NCBI RefSeq assembly: GCF_000813985.1
Contig: NZ_JWLJ01000011.1
Span: 62,001 to 126,000, forward strand
Direction of reading: 5' to 3'
Length of the DNA stretch: 64,000 bases
Source: Ruegeria sp. ANG-R
GTDB taxonomy: Bacteria > Pseudomonadota > Alphaproteobacteria > Rhodobacterales > Rhodobacteraceae
Part shown: positions 45,492-54,274 of the stretch, piece after piece
Numbering within the stretch: the stretch's first letter is position 1
Layout of the letters: each line of letters opens with the position of its first letter
Notes under the pieces: generated by a model
The model's database searches: none
The model's input: the letters and a program-made list of their open reading frames with translations, nothing else
What the model was told of the DNA's origin: nothing
Program-made: the position numbers and the translations under genes

Positions 45492-46976
45492 ATGACCGGA
45501 AACTCCCCAGTTTGGCAAAGATCGCTTCCCTATATCGCCACCGCCATGGTGATGGTTGTGGTTTGGGCGTGGCACCTGACCGATCTGGGGGTCGGGAACA
45601 TCTATCATTATGATGAATTCTACACCTATGACCGCAGCACAGGGTTTGCCCGGAATGGCGACTGGCTGGCCGTCTATTCCAATAACGAGCCAAGTCTGAA
45701 AAAGCCGCCTGTTCAATATTGGATGTCGGCGCTGCTGATGGAGTTCGGCGTGTCAGATATTCTGGCCCTGCGCCTGCCGTCGATGATTTTTGCGCTGGGC
45801 GCCCTGATGGCGACCGCATTGCTGGCGCGGGTCATGATTCCGCAAAGTCCCTGGGCCATGCTGCCCTCGGTCCTGTTTGTGGCGAGTTCGCTTCAGTTCT
45901 GGCAGCACGCCACGTCTGCGATGCTGGATACGGGCGCGGTGTTCTTCTCGACCTTAAGTATTGCGGCGCTGCTGGCCGCGATTGAAAAGCCGAGATACTG
46001 GCCTTACTTCGGCGCGACCATCGTTCTGGCCGCTTTGCAGAAAAGCCCGACACCGCTGGCCTTTCTGGCGCTGGCGCTGTTGACGTTAAAGATCACCAAC
46101 AGATGGCAGGCGGAACCGTTTAGTGAGATCTGGCGGAACAAGACGTTTCGCCGGACGCTTAAGATTGCGATCCCGCTGGCCTTCGCGTGGCCGATCCTGC
46201 AAGAGCTTCGGTTCCTTTTTGGTGACTCTTTGGACGGGAATATCAAGGGCGAAATGCTGGATCGCTTCCGCCCGTCGCTCAGCGATCGGGGGTTTGGGAA
46301 ACTCTATGATCTGATCGTCGCGGGCGAACCGTGGTTGCGCCTGTTGGGCTTCGTCGGCATCTGTGCACTTCCGTTTGTGCAAAAGCGCCCCAGACTGCTG
46401 GCGGCGACGGGCATTGCGGTCTTTTTCGTTATCATGATGTGGGCCGCGGCGGGGAAGGTATACGCAAGATACACGCTGCTCATACTTCCGATGCTGATGG
46501 TGGCCGCAACCGGCCTGCTGTTTTCGGTCAAGCGCCTGCGCTGGGCTGGTATGGCGGCGGCGCTTGGGTTGAGTGTTCTGGCAGGTGGCCCGTTCTATGA
46601 TCGTGTGGCAACGGATTTGGGCAAGGGAAGAGTACGCCTAGGCGTGCCCGAGGCGGAGATTCTGACACCGCTCGGCGCGATGTTGCAGCCGGATGAAACG
46701 CTGCTGATCTGCGCGCATGACCGGAAGATGCGTGTGCCGCCGGGGGCGGCGTCGGTTTTTGCATCAAATGGCAGGCCCTTCATTTACCTGAGACGTTTGC
46801 AGTTGAAAAAATATCTGGAGAGATTCGGCTATTCTTCCGGTCCCTTGCGGGGGCTTTGCACCGAGGCGGAACTTTCCGAACTGGCGCCGGAACTGGTCGG
46901 GCTGACCAAGGAACCTACCGCAGTCGACGGTCTGGTCTACTGGTCGGCGACCGGGGTCAAGGGGCTGTCTGAATAG
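45492..46976 (+). CDS. GT39/ArnT-like glycosyltransferase
   Basis: The 494-residue protein has about twelve membrane helices. An acidic pair, D41-E42, sits in a periplasmic loop after helix 1 (IYHYDEFYTYDR), as in the PMT_2/ArnT fold where it binds metal and the acceptor. A second loop has NNEPSLKKPPVQYW. Such enzymes transfer a sugar from a polyprenyl-phosphate donor to lipid A or protein. The next genes (GT2, LAB_N) supply or flip that donor in known lipid A modification pathways. Confidence 0.85.
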   Translation: MTGNSPVWQRSLPYIATAMVMVVVWAWHLTDLGVGNIYHYDEFYTYDRSTGFARNGDWLAVYSNNEPSLKKPPVQYWMSALLMEFGVSDILALRLPSMIFALGALMATALLARVMIPQSPWAMLPSVLFVASSLQFWQHATSAMLDTGAVFFSTLSIAALLAAIEKPRYWPYFGATIVLAALQKSPTPLAFLALALLTLKITNRWQAEPFSEIWRNKTFRRTLKIAIPLAFAWPILQELRFLFGDSLDGNIKGEMLDRFRPSLSDRGFGKLYDLIVAGEPWLRLLGFVGICALPFVQKRPRLLAATGIAVFFVIMMWAAAGKVYARYTLLILPMLMVAATGLLFSVKRLRWAGMAAALGLSVLAGGPFYDRVATDLGKGRVRLGVPEAEILTPLGAMLQPDETLLICAHDRKMRVPPGAASVFASNGRPFIYLRRLQLKKYLERFGYSSGPLRGLCTEAELSELAPELVGLTKEPTAVDGLVYWSATGVKGLSE

Positions 46977-47101
46977 GCGAATTAACGCGATTCAGCGAGC
47001 GTCAGGGTGTTGCGCTATGGCTTGCGGTGCGGTCGCCACTTGAATTTCCATCGTTGATCAATCAAAAGCCACTGTGACGGAAACAAACAAAGTTTATCAC
47101 G

Positions 47102-47863
47102 ATGCATGCTGATCATGATGCCAACGCTGACAATCGACCTACGGTGTCGGTCGTGATTCCCATGCATAACGAGCAGGGGGCCGTTGCCGGTCTTGTGCAG
47201 GGCATTTGTGCTGCAGCTTCGGATTTGCCTGCGTTCGAGATTATTGCGGTGGATGACGGTTCAACTGATGGAACCTACGAGGCGCTTCAGGCAATGCAGA
47301 AGGATTGCCCGCAGCTGCGTATTTTGCAGCACAAGACTGCCGGGGGCCAAAGCGCCGCTGTCCATTCCGGTGTCAAAGAGGCGCGTGCCGATATCTGCTG
47401 CACGCTGGACGGGGATGGTCAGAACCCTCCCGAAGAACTGCCCAAGATCTGGGCGCCGCTGGTGTCCGGCGAAGACGACACCATTGGCCTTGTGGCCGGG
47501 CAACGGGTTGGCCGGAAAGATACCGCGTCAAAGAAGCTGGCCTCGCGCTTTGCAAATGCACTGAGGGGCTGGATGCTGAAAGACGGCACCCGTGACACCG
47601 GGTGCGGGTTCAAGGCGTTCCGGACACAGGCGTTTCTCGATCTGCCCTTTTTCAATCACATGCACCGCTACTTGCCGGCTCTGTTCAAGGCCTACGGCTG
47701 GAACATTGCGTTGGTCGATGTGGCGCATCAGGAGCGCCTGTCGGGCCAGTCCAAATACACCAATTTCGGGCGGGCCATGGTGGGTATCTGGGATCTGTTC
47801 GGCGTGGTCTGGCTGACCCGCCGCGCCAAGTCCGTCTCAGCAACCGAGGCATCCCGGTCATGA
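47102..47863 (+). CDS. GT2 glycosyltransferase (DPM1/ArnC-like)
   Basis: The 253-residue protein has a GT-A fold: VSVVIPMHNEQGAV, then IIAVDDGSTDGT, the DxD-like CTLDGDGQNPPEEL and a C-terminal HQERLSGQSKYTNFGRA. This is the dolichyl- or polyprenyl-phosphate sugar synthase type, without the two C-terminal membrane helices of ArnC. It would make the lipid-linked sugar for the GT39 enzyme upstream. Its stop overlaps the LAB_N gene by 4 bases. Confidence 0.9.
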   Translation: MHADHDANADNRPTVSVVIPMHNEQGAVAGLVQGICAAASDLPAFEIIAVDDGSTDGTYEALQAMQKDCPQLRILQHKTAGGQSAAVHSGVKEARADICCTLDGDGQNPPEELPKIWAPLVSGEDDTIGLVAGQRVGRKDTASKKLASRFANALRGWMLKDGTRDTGCGFKAFRTQAFLDLPFFNHMHRYLPALFKAYGWNIALVDVAHQERLSGQSKYTNFGRAMVGIWDLFGVVWLTRRAKSVSATEASRS

Positions 47864-48159
47864 AGGAAACCATTCTCGAAATCCTGCATGTCGACAGCCC
47901 GACCGAGGCGCTCTGGGTCTTTATCGGGTTGGCCGGGCAGTTGATGTTCAGCGCCCGCTTCATCGTTCAGTGGATCACATCCGAACGGGCCAAGAAATCG
48001 GTTATCCCGATGGCGTTCTGGTATCTCTCGATCGGCGGTGGGCTTATCCTGCTCAGCTACGCGATTTACCGCCGCGACCCGGTCTTCATTCTTGGCCAGT
48101 CGATGGGATTGTCGATCTACCTGCGCAACATCTTCCTGATTCGCGCCGAGAACCGCTGA
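47860..48159 (+). CDS. LAB_N-domain membrane protein (lipid A biosynthesis N-terminal type)
   Basis: The 99-residue protein has three predicted helices and the LAB_N pattern: WVFIGLAGQLMFSARFIVQWITSE, SVIPMAFWYLSIGGGLILL and GQSMGLSIYLRNIFLI. This small domain also occurs at the N-terminus of some lipid-A-disaccharide synthases, and stand-alone copies sit beside GT2 and GT39 genes. A role in lipid-linked sugar translocation is likely but unproven. ATG 47860 overlaps the GT2 stop. Confidence 0.88.
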   Translation: MKETILEILHVDSPTEALWVFIGLAGQLMFSARFIVQWITSERAKKSVIPMAFWYLSIGGGLILLSYAIYRRDPVFILGQSMGLSIYLRNIFLIRAENR

Positions 48160-48332
48160 TCAGGCAGCGCGTCTGAAACAATCTGCCCCGCACGGTCGTC
48201 CGCCGGTTTTACCCGTTCAGCGGGTTCAAGCCTATGGATTTCTTGTGTGAACAACCCGTTCTTGTTTCTGAGATTTTTATGCTAGTATCGCGCGAATAGA
48301 TTTTAATATTTGTTGTCGGAGGCTTTTTTCTC

Positions 48333-48968
48333 TTGCCCGATACCTCATCCAGGCTGTTCAAGCTGCGCCCTCTGGAAAAGACTGATCTCGATACCATCGC
48401 CCGCTGGTTTCAGGATGTTCATGATCTGGCCCTGTTCGACCGGACTTTGCGCATCCCGCCAAATCTGTCGCAGACCGAGCAGAACTGGCAGGACGCGGTT
48501 TGCCCTTCACGAGAGTGTGACAAGTGCTGGTTTGCAATCGAATCCGACAGCGGCGATCTGGTGGGAATGACAGGACTCGAAGCGATTTCAAGCATTAATC
48601 GGGACGCGGTGGTTCCGGTGTTTGTCGACAAGTCCATTCGGCGTCACGGAGTGGCGGTGCGGGCGGTTGCCCTGATGCTGGACTTTGCGTTCCGACAGCT
48701 GGGGTTGAATCGCATCACCTCGTATTACAGGGCAGACAATCACAGCAGCCGCGATCTGATCCGCCGGGTGGGCTGCGAGATCGAGGGGACCATGCGTCAG
48801 GCCTGGTTCGCTGATGGGCGGTTTCACGATATGGTTGTTGTTGGTATGCTGCAGCAGGACTGGATGGCGCAGCGGCAGGTTCTTGCACGGGAGCTGGGCC
48901 GGGAAACAGTGGTCAGTTTTGATGCTTCCGGCTGGTCCTGGCCCCCTGATGTTGACGCGGATGCCTGA
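48333..48968 (+). CDS. GNAT-family N-acetyltransferase (RimJ/RimL-like)
   Basis: The 211-residue protein has the GNAT fold: LRPLEKTDLDTIARWFQDV, the acetyl-CoA loop KSIRRHGVAVRAVAL (RxxG/A-like), and FRQLGLNRITSYYRADNHSSRDLIRRVGCEIEGTMRQ. The start is TTG 48333 with CGGAGG 10 bases before it; no in-frame ATG fits. The substrate is unknown. It follows the lipid-sugar genes by 173 bp, with a possible promoter (TTCTTG and TAGTAT, 18 apart) near 48261-48290. Confidence 0.88.
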   Translation: MPDTSSRLFKLRPLEKTDLDTIARWFQDVHDLALFDRTLRIPPNLSQTEQNWQDAVCPSRECDKCWFAIESDSGDLVGMTGLEAISSINRDAVVPVFVDKSIRRHGVAVRAVALMLDFAFRQLGLNRITSYYRADNHSSRDLIRRVGCEIEGTMRQAWFADGRFHDMVVVGMLQQDWMAQRQVLARELGRETVVSFDASGWSWPPDVDADA

Positions 48969-49040
48969 AAGGTTGCGAATTTTGCGTCAAATTTTGCTAC
49001 AACAGTCCTGTCGGATTCGACGAGACAACCCAATCGAGTA

Positions 49041-50816
49041 TTGCCAGTGAACACGACCGGTTCGGACCCATCAATCATACAGAAACTCGGAGCGGTGCTT
49101 TTTGCCGATGTCGTCGGGTATTCGCGCCTGATGAGCGAGAACGAGATTGATACGTATAACGCGTTAAAGTCGTTGCTGGCGCAGCTCGAGACGATCTGCT
49201 CGAAATACCAGGGCAAGATCATCGAAGTGCGCGGTGACGGCATTCTGGCCCTGTTCGAAACAGCCACCAGTGCAGTCGAATTCAGTATTGAGTTGCACCG
49301 GATCGCAGCCCAGCACAACACGAGCCGTTTGGACAACGAACAGATCAAGTTCCGTGCGGGCGTCCATATGGGTGAGGTGCTGATGGATGAACGCGGCATC
49401 CATGGCGACAACGTCAACATTGCCGCACGGCTGCAAGAGATTGCCGAGCCCGAGCGGGTTTATGTCAGCGCTGCGGTTTACGAGCAGATTCGCAACCGCC
49501 TGCGTTATGGCTATGAATTCCTCGGGCCCAAGCAACTCAAGAACATCATGTCGCCGGTGGCGACCTACTGCGTCCGGACCGAGGTCGAAGGTGCCACGAT
49601 GGCGGCGACCCTGCGCCCCGAGATGCAACTTGAGGTGCTGGAACGACCCGATATCCCGTCTGTCGCGGTGTTACCCTTTGCCAGTCAGGGTGGAGACGAG
49701 GATGACAGTTGGGTCGCCGAAGGGCTGACCGACGACATCATCATGAACCTGTCCAAGTTCCGTAACCTGTTCATCATCGCGCGGAACTCGTCGTTTTTCT
49801 TCAAAACCCAGTCAATGTCGCCGCAAGAGGCGGCGCGGCGCCTGAATGTCCGCTATGTGGCACGCGGCAGTGTCCGCCGATCATCCAGCCGCATTCGCAT
49901 CACGGCCGAGCTGATCGACGCCAACACCGAACGCACAATCTGGGGTGAGCGGTTTGATCGCAAACTCGACGATATTTTCGACATTCTGGATGAGGTGACG
50001 GAGTGTATCGTGGCGGCCACCGCCGTGATGATCGAATCGCACGAGAAACAGCGCATGGTGCAGGCCATCCCGTCAGATCTGCGGGCCTATGGGTCGGTGC
50101 TGCAGGGTCAGCATCATATCTTCAAGTACACCCGCAACGATAATCGTAAGGCGCAGCATTGTTATGAATCCGCGCTGGAGCGTGACGGCGGATATGCGCG
50201 GGCCGCGGCAGCACTTTCACGCACGCTCAATATCGACTGGCGTTATTCCTGGGCGAAAGACCCGAGCAGCGCGCTGGACAAGGCCCTGTCGCTGGCGCAG
50301 CGCGCGGTTGAACTTGATCCGACGGATGCGCGCGGATTTGGTGAATTGGGCTATGTACAGCTTTATCGCAAGGAACATGATTCCGCGATCGAATCCTACA
50401 AACGCGCCTTGCAGCTGAACCCCAACGATGCCGACATGCACTCGGACTACGCTGATGCGCTGGCCCATTCGGGGGACAATGAGACCGCGATCAAGCATCT
50501 TCAGCAAGCGATGCGGTTAAATCCCTATTTCCCGGATCAATATCTCTGGCACCTGGGCGGAGCATATTACAATCTCAAACGCTATGACGATGTCATTACT
50601 ACGGTCAACAAGATGAACAACCCGACCGAGGGGCAACGCGTTCTGGCCGCAAGTTATGCACATAAGGGTGACATAGATATGGCCCGCCAGATTGCCGACA
50701 AGCACAAGGCGGCGCACCCGAATTTCTCACTGAAGCGCTGGGCCACTGTTCAGCCTGACTTACTGACAGACGATACTCAACACTTCCTGGAAGGTTTGAA
50801 GAAGGCCGGATTCTGA
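49041..50816 (+). CDS. Class III adenylate/guanylate cyclase with TolB-like and TPR domains
   Basis: The 591-residue protein has an N-terminal class III cyclase domain (about 15-185: VLFADVVGYSRLM with metal Asp, EVRGDGILALF, GVHMGEVLMDERGIHGDNVN). A TolB/FlgO-like region follows (about 205-330, SVAVLPFASQGGDEDDSWVAEGLTDD), then several TPR repeats (about 380-560). This layout is common in Rhizobiales and Rhodobacterales; the cyclic nucleotide product is probably cAMP. The start is TTG 49041 or GTG 49047; both are non-ATG and the ribosome-binding site is poor. Confidence 0.9.
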   Translation: MPVNTTGSDPSIIQKLGAVLFADVVGYSRLMSENEIDTYNALKSLLAQLETICSKYQGKIIEVRGDGILALFETATSAVEFSIELHRIAAQHNTSRLDNEQIKFRAGVHMGEVLMDERGIHGDNVNIAARLQEIAEPERVYVSAAVYEQIRNRLRYGYEFLGPKQLKNIMSPVATYCVRTEVEGATMAATLRPEMQLEVLERPDIPSVAVLPFASQGGDEDDSWVAEGLTDDIIMNLSKFRNLFIIARNSSFFFKTQSMSPQEAARRLNVRYVARGSVRRSSSRIRITAELIDANTERTIWGERFDRKLDDIFDILDEVTECIVAATAVMIESHEKQRMVQAIPSDLRAYGSVLQGQHHIFKYTRNDNRKAQHCYESALERDGGYARAAAALSRTLNIDWRYSWAKDPSSALDKALSLAQRAVELDPTDARGFGELGYVQLYRKEHDSAIESYKRALQLNPNDADMHSDYADALAHSGDNETAIKHLQQAMRLNPYFPDQYLWHLGGAYYNLKRYDDVITTVNKMNNPTEGQRVLAASYAHKGDIDMARQIADKHKAAHPNFSLKRWATVQPDLLTDDTQHFLEGLKKAGF

Positions 50817-50837
50817 TCGCGAAAAGCGGCTTAGCTC

Positions 50838-51242
50838 TCAGCGCAGATGTGTTCCGAGAACGTCCTCCAGCAATTCTTGAAATCGGGGGCACTCCAAGTG
50901 CGAGGGGGCCGTACAAGCGGCGACGTGTTCCAGCAGGTCCGCCGTAGCCAGCAATTCTTGTGCCTGATCACGCAAATTGGTTGCCTGGCTTCTCAGTTCT
51001 TCGCGACTGACGTCCAGCTGTCCTCCTTGTGGACGAAAGAGGGTCGCAATTTCTTCCAGCGAGTAGCCAGCCCGCTGGCCTAACGCAACCAGTGCAAGCC
51101 TAGTGAGCACGCTGTCATCATATTGGCGACGTAGCCCGTGTCTGCCATCCGAAACAATGAGGCCTCGCTTTTCATAGTAGCGCAAAGTCGAGGGGGACAA
51201 GCCGCTGCGCCGGGCAACCTCTGCAATATCGAGACGGAACAT
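50838..51242 (-). CDS. MerR-family regulator
   Basis: The 134-residue protein has the MerR helix-turn-helix (LDIAEVARRSGLSPSTLRYYEKRGLI) and a dimerising helix. Two Cys lie near the C-terminus (HVAACTAPSHLECPRFQELL), which may bind a metal or sense redox state. It is divergent from a DUF2938-like gene across 64 bp that hold a MerR-type promoter. Its ligand is unknown. Confidence 0.9.
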   Translation of the reverse strand: MFRLDIAEVARRSGLSPSTLRYYEKRGLIVSDGRHGLRRQYDDSVLTRLALVALGQRAGYSLEEIATLFRPQGGQLDVSREELRSQATNLRDQAQELLATADLLEHVAACTAPSHLECPRFQELLEDVLGTHLR

Positions 51243-51243
51243 G

Positions 51244-51274
51244 TTGACTTAAACCTTGCTTCAAGTTGCACAAA
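51244..51274 (+). promoter_or_regulatory. MerR-type promoter/operator before the DUF2938-like gene
   Basis: TTGACT is followed by a 19-bp spacer holding an imperfect dyad (AACCTTG...CAAGTT), then a poor -10 (CACAAA). Long-spacer promoters with such a dyad are the hallmark of MerR-activated genes. It overlaps the 5' end of the divergent MerR gene region. Confidence 0.5.
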
Positions 51275-51306
51275 TTTTGCGGGATTCTTTTGAAGAAGGA
51301 AAGCAC

Positions 51307-51798
51307 ATGAATTTCGTCGAATTACTGAGTTTCGGGGCCGTCGTTGGACTTGGCGCGACTGTCTTCACCGATCTTGTCGGAATTTTCCGTCAGGGGTGGG
51401 CGGCGACAAATGGATTTTATAGCCTCGTCGGGCGTTGGATTGGATCGATTCCCGACGCTGGTCTTGTCCACAGCGACATCCGCAATTCTGCACCGGTAAG
51501 TTCCGAGGCTGCGCTGGGCTGGAGCGCGCATCTCATTCTTGGGGGCCTCTTCGGCATCGGGTTTGTCTGTCTGTTTGGCCCAGCCTCACTCAGCGCGCCG
51601 AAAGCTTGGCAGGGTCTGAGCTTTGGCTTGCTTACGGTCCTGGTACCATGGCTCATCTTTCAACCGCTCTTCGGTTGGGGTGTTGCCGTTTCAAAAGCAC
51701 CTGAATCTTGGAAACTGCGTTTGAGAAATCTCGTCACACATTCTGTTTTTGGGCTGGGGCTTTGGCTAAGCGCATTGCTGGTGCAGATAGAGCTCTGA
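51307..51798 (+). CDS. DUF2938-like membrane protein
   Basis: The 163-residue protein has four predicted helices. It starts MNFVELLSFGAVVGLGATVF and carries LGWSAHLILGGLFGIGFVCLF and PWLIFQPLFGWGVAVSKAP, a pattern I match to DUF2938. ATG 51307 follows GAAGGAAAG; 17 codons upstream are open but cover the promoter. It is probably controlled by the divergent MerR protein. The function is unknown. Confidence 0.8.
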   Translation: MNFVELLSFGAVVGLGATVFTDLVGIFRQGWAATNGFYSLVGRWIGSIPDAGLVHSDIRNSAPVSSEAALGWSAHLILGGLFGIGFVCLFGPASLSAPKAWQGLSFGLLTVLVPWLIFQPLFGWGVAVSKAPESWKLRLRNLVTHSVFGLGLWLSALLVQIEL

Positions 51799-51853
51799 CG
51801 TTTGTTGCAATGCGGAGATCCGGAAATCTGGGCTCATTCCGGTTAATGAGATG

Positions 51854-51889
51854 TTGCTGATCACATACCTGCAGGCATGTGACCAGCAA
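51854..51889 (+). terminator. Long-stem terminator between DUF2938-like and repeat-protein genes
   Basis: An 18-bp stem with two mismatched positions (wobble pairs in RNA) and almost no loop, TTGCTGATCACATACCTG against its near-complement, is followed on the plus strand by TACTTTTTGAG. It lies between two convergent genes and may also stop minus-strand transcripts. Confidence 0.7.
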
Positions 51890-51901
51890 TACTTTTTGAG
51901 C

Positions 51902-52813
51902 TCATTCGCCGCGCGCTTTGGCGCCGGACACCTTGGCTCCGCTGACTTTGGCACCGGACACCTTGGCCCCGCTGACCTTCGCGCCGGACACCTTGGCCCC
52001 GCTGACCTTGGCTCCGGATACTTTAGCGCCACTGACCATAGGGGCGTCATATTCGAAATAGACATCCAGCAGCACTTCTTCGATCTGACCGGCTGCAATA
52101 TCCATGCGGATGGTGTAATCGGCCTGATCGTAGTTCCAGACACGAATGTCGCTGGCCATCTGGTAATCCGCCGCTGCCACACCCGAGACCGATGGGTTCA
52201 TCGGAGCACGCGCTGTCTGCTGCGTGGTGTCGTCTCCGGCTTTATCAAGCTTGAACCCATAGGGCAGGTTGCCGCCTGTGGCACTTTCGCCGTGGCCATG
52301 GACCAGAAAGATCGTGGGTTCGGGCATCTCGTAATAGGTGCCGTCGTAGGCGAAGCCGTAAATCCGGGCCAGCCGTGCATCGCCTCCGAACTGGTCTCCG
52401 ATAAAATTATTTACGCCGCGACCCCTCCTGCGGTCATCCTGTTCGATGAATAGCTGATCCTTGTGCCGGTTCGCGGTTTGCTGCCAGTAGGTATTTTTGA
52501 ACTGACGACCCCGGCGGATATAGACAAACGAGTCGTGCGAGACCTTCTTGCGCTTTTCGAATTTGAACTTGCCGCCGGTCGCTTTGACCACTTTGTAGAT
52601 GCCGGAATACTCGTTCGCCGCATCACCCACCTGAACCAGAACACGGTCGTCTTCTCGAACGGGGACACCGTCAATTTTCAGGAATGAGTTATTCAGGTCG
52701 GTATGGCTATCAAGCTCTTCTGCAAGACGGACAGAACGTTGTTTCAGTTTTAAATCGCTTAACTCTCGCCCAAACAATAATACCTCGGAAAAACTGAGTA
52801 AGGACTCAGACAT
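51902..52813 (-). CDS. 303-residue protein with eight C-terminal VSGAK repeats
   Basis: The protein is not recognised as a whole. It has no signal peptide. Residues about 55-75 (DDRVLVQVGD, then SGIYKV) resemble a short motif common in phage tail and surface proteins. A charged middle follows (KFEKRKK, DDRRRGRG), and residues about 205-258 form an aromatic, strand-like region (YQMASDIRVWNYDQADYTI). Residues 260-299 are eight exact VSGAK units, then ARGE. It is the last gene of the YcaO-TfuA-peptidase run and lies 138 bp after the peptidase. It could be the substrate of the YcaO-TfuA pair, with Ser and Gly of each unit as candidate sites. Alternatively AKVSG resembles pentapeptide repeats (AxLSG) and could form a small beta-helix. 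Confidence 0.75.
   Translation of the reverse strand: MSESLLSFSEVLLFGRELSDLKLKQRSVRLAEELDSHTDLNNSFLKIDGVPVREDDRVLVQVGDAANEYSGIYKVVKATGGKFKFEKRKKVSHDSFVYIRRGRQFKNTYWQQTANRHKDQLFIEQDDRRRGRGVNNFIGDQFGGDARLARIYGFAYDGTYYEMPEPTIFLVHGHGESATGGNLPYGFKLDKAGDDTTQQTARAPMNPSVSGVAAADYQMASDIRVWNYDQADYTIRMDIAAGQIEEVLLDVYFEYDAPMVSGAKVSGAKVSGAKVSGAKVSGAKVSGAKVSGAKVSGAKARGE
51917..52036 (-). repeat. Tandem repeat coding (VSGAK)x8, built from a 30-bp unit
   Basis: The 120-bp block has eight 15-bp codon sets. Odd units use GTC with AGT/AGC and even units use GTA/GTG with TCC, so the DNA repeats with a 30-bp period while the protein repeats every five residues. Scattered silent changes (GGC/GGG/GGT/GGA, AAA/AAG, GCC/GCG/GCT) occur but no amino-acid change, which indicates selection on the peptide after expansion. 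Confidence 0.9.
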
Positions 52814-52951
52814 ATCACTTTCTCCCTATCGGGGGTCGACGGTGCCCAGGGCCACGCCTGTCCCAAGTTTACGCAATTGTTGCGCGTCGATTGCCAAAAT
52901 TATCACCCCGTGCGTGTAAAATGCCATAAAGTTTCGCCAAAAACAAAGACT

Positions 52952-54262
52952 TTAAGGCTCGTTTGCTTCTGGCGACAACGTCCGAACCGAAGCGGCATGG
53001 CTGGACCCGTCCGGCTTGGTCAACCGTGGCCCCGGACGTGTCAGCCCGATCTCGCGCATCCGGAAATTACTTTCGATGATCTGACGGAACGCACCGCCGG
53101 TTATCTCCTGATCAACCACGACCAGTGCACGTTCGACACCGAAGTAACTCAGCATGTCCGCATCCAGCATCTCCCATGCGTCGGCAAGATACGAGCCCAG
53201 CAAATCCCGGGCTTCGATCAAGGCGACGCGAAAGCCTTCGGGATCGGCGGCGTAGTGCGTGTCGAACAGATCCTGCATGATCTCGTTATATTCGTCCGTT
53301 CCTTCCAGCTCGTCCGACAGGTCCTCCATCTCCGGGTCGATCACGTCATGGGCGACCAGCCTTTCGTGATAGATGTCGACCAGAATATCGAACATTGCGC
53401 CGGTCAGAGGTTCTGAAAGCGCGTGTTCGCTGGACCAGCCATGCGCGAAGTCGGACAGCGTCCGGTCATTGGCGGCGATGCGGATCTGCGCGTTCTGTGA
53501 CAGCTCCGCGAAGCGGCTGAGTCGGTTGTAGGTATACAGGTTCCCGCGCGTGTTTTTCAGCAGCTCGTCCACGACCGATCCGAAATGCAGCGAGGCCAGC
53601 AGCGCGACCATATCTGCGGCCGATTCATGGAACCCGTAATATTCACCTGTCGCGTCCTCTTCTGAAGGCAGGCCGATAACGCTGTAGATGATGGCGTGCC
53701 CGATCTCATGTGCCACGACGTCAAAGTTCAGGCTGTAGGGGCGGTATTCGTCGCCGTGTTCGCGGGTGCCGCCGGTTTCCAGAAACCCCCAGCCGATATG
53801 CGCGTTATCCAGGCTGGGCAGCAACGACAGCTCCAACCGTTCGAAGTCGCGCGCGAAATGCCAGGGGATCGGATGGCCGAAATACCCCTCCCAGACGTCC
53901 ATGGTAAAATGGGCGGCCCCGAACAGATGGGCGGCCTCGAAGGCCGGGTCGTCGGGATCGATATGGATGAAGTTCCCGAATTCATCCGGTTCGGGGGGTG
54001 GCTCGATATAGCCATCCCACGCGGGCAGATACATCTCGGGGCCATCCTCGCCCTCGATCATCGCCCCGTAAGGTATCGTCTTGCCGACCGGGTTCATCGC
54101 ATACATGCGCGGCCCCGAGGGGCCCGGGCCGATGGTCCCCTGAGGCGCTGAAATCTCAACCAGTTCCGGTTTCGAGTTCGGCTCAAGATACGGCGACTGC
54201 GGATACAGCAGGAACCGGGTGCCCGGGGGTTCGTTCTCCGAGTAGTCGGGCCAGATCGTCAT
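52952..54262 (-). CDS. Thermolysin-like zinc metallopeptidase
   Basis: The 436-residue protein has HEIGH at 185-189 and, 24 residues on, HESAADM with E213. This gives the gluzincin set HExxH...E in the arrangement of M4 peptidases (NExxSD). An upstream AHFTMDVWEGYFG also fits the M4 fold. It has no signal peptide or propeptide-like leader, unusual for M4, so it may act in the cytoplasm. It has a strong ribosome-binding site (GGGAGGGAAC) and starts 12 bases after the TfuA gene. M4 enzymes cut before large hydrophobic residues, which would fit K-V bonds between VSGAK units; this is inference. Confidence 0.8.
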   Translation of the reverse strand: MTIWPDYSENEPPGTRFLLYPQSPYLEPNSKPELVEISAPQGTIGPGPSGPRMYAMNPVGKTIPYGAMIEGEDGPEMYLPAWDGYIEPPPEPDEFGNFIHIDPDDPAFEAAHLFGAAHFTMDVWEGYFGHPIPWHFARDFERLELSLLPSLDNAHIGWGFLETGGTREHGDEYRPYSLNFDVVAHEIGHAIIYSVIGLPSEEDATGEYYGFHESAADMVALLASLHFGSVVDELLKNTRGNLYTYNRLSRFAELSQNAQIRIAANDRTLSDFAHGWSSEHALSEPLTGAMFDILVDIYHERLVAHDVIDPEMEDLSDELEGTDEYNEIMQDLFDTHYAADPEGFRVALIEARDLLGSYLADAWEMLDADMLSYFGVERALVVVDQEITGGAFRQIIESNFRMREIGLTRPGPRLTKPDGSSHAASVRTLSPEANEP

Positions 54263-54274
54263 TGTTCCCTCCCG

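Noticed and set aside
51917-52036. CRISPR-like array
   Set aside because: The period is 15/30 bp with no spacers, and the block is in frame within a coding sequence.
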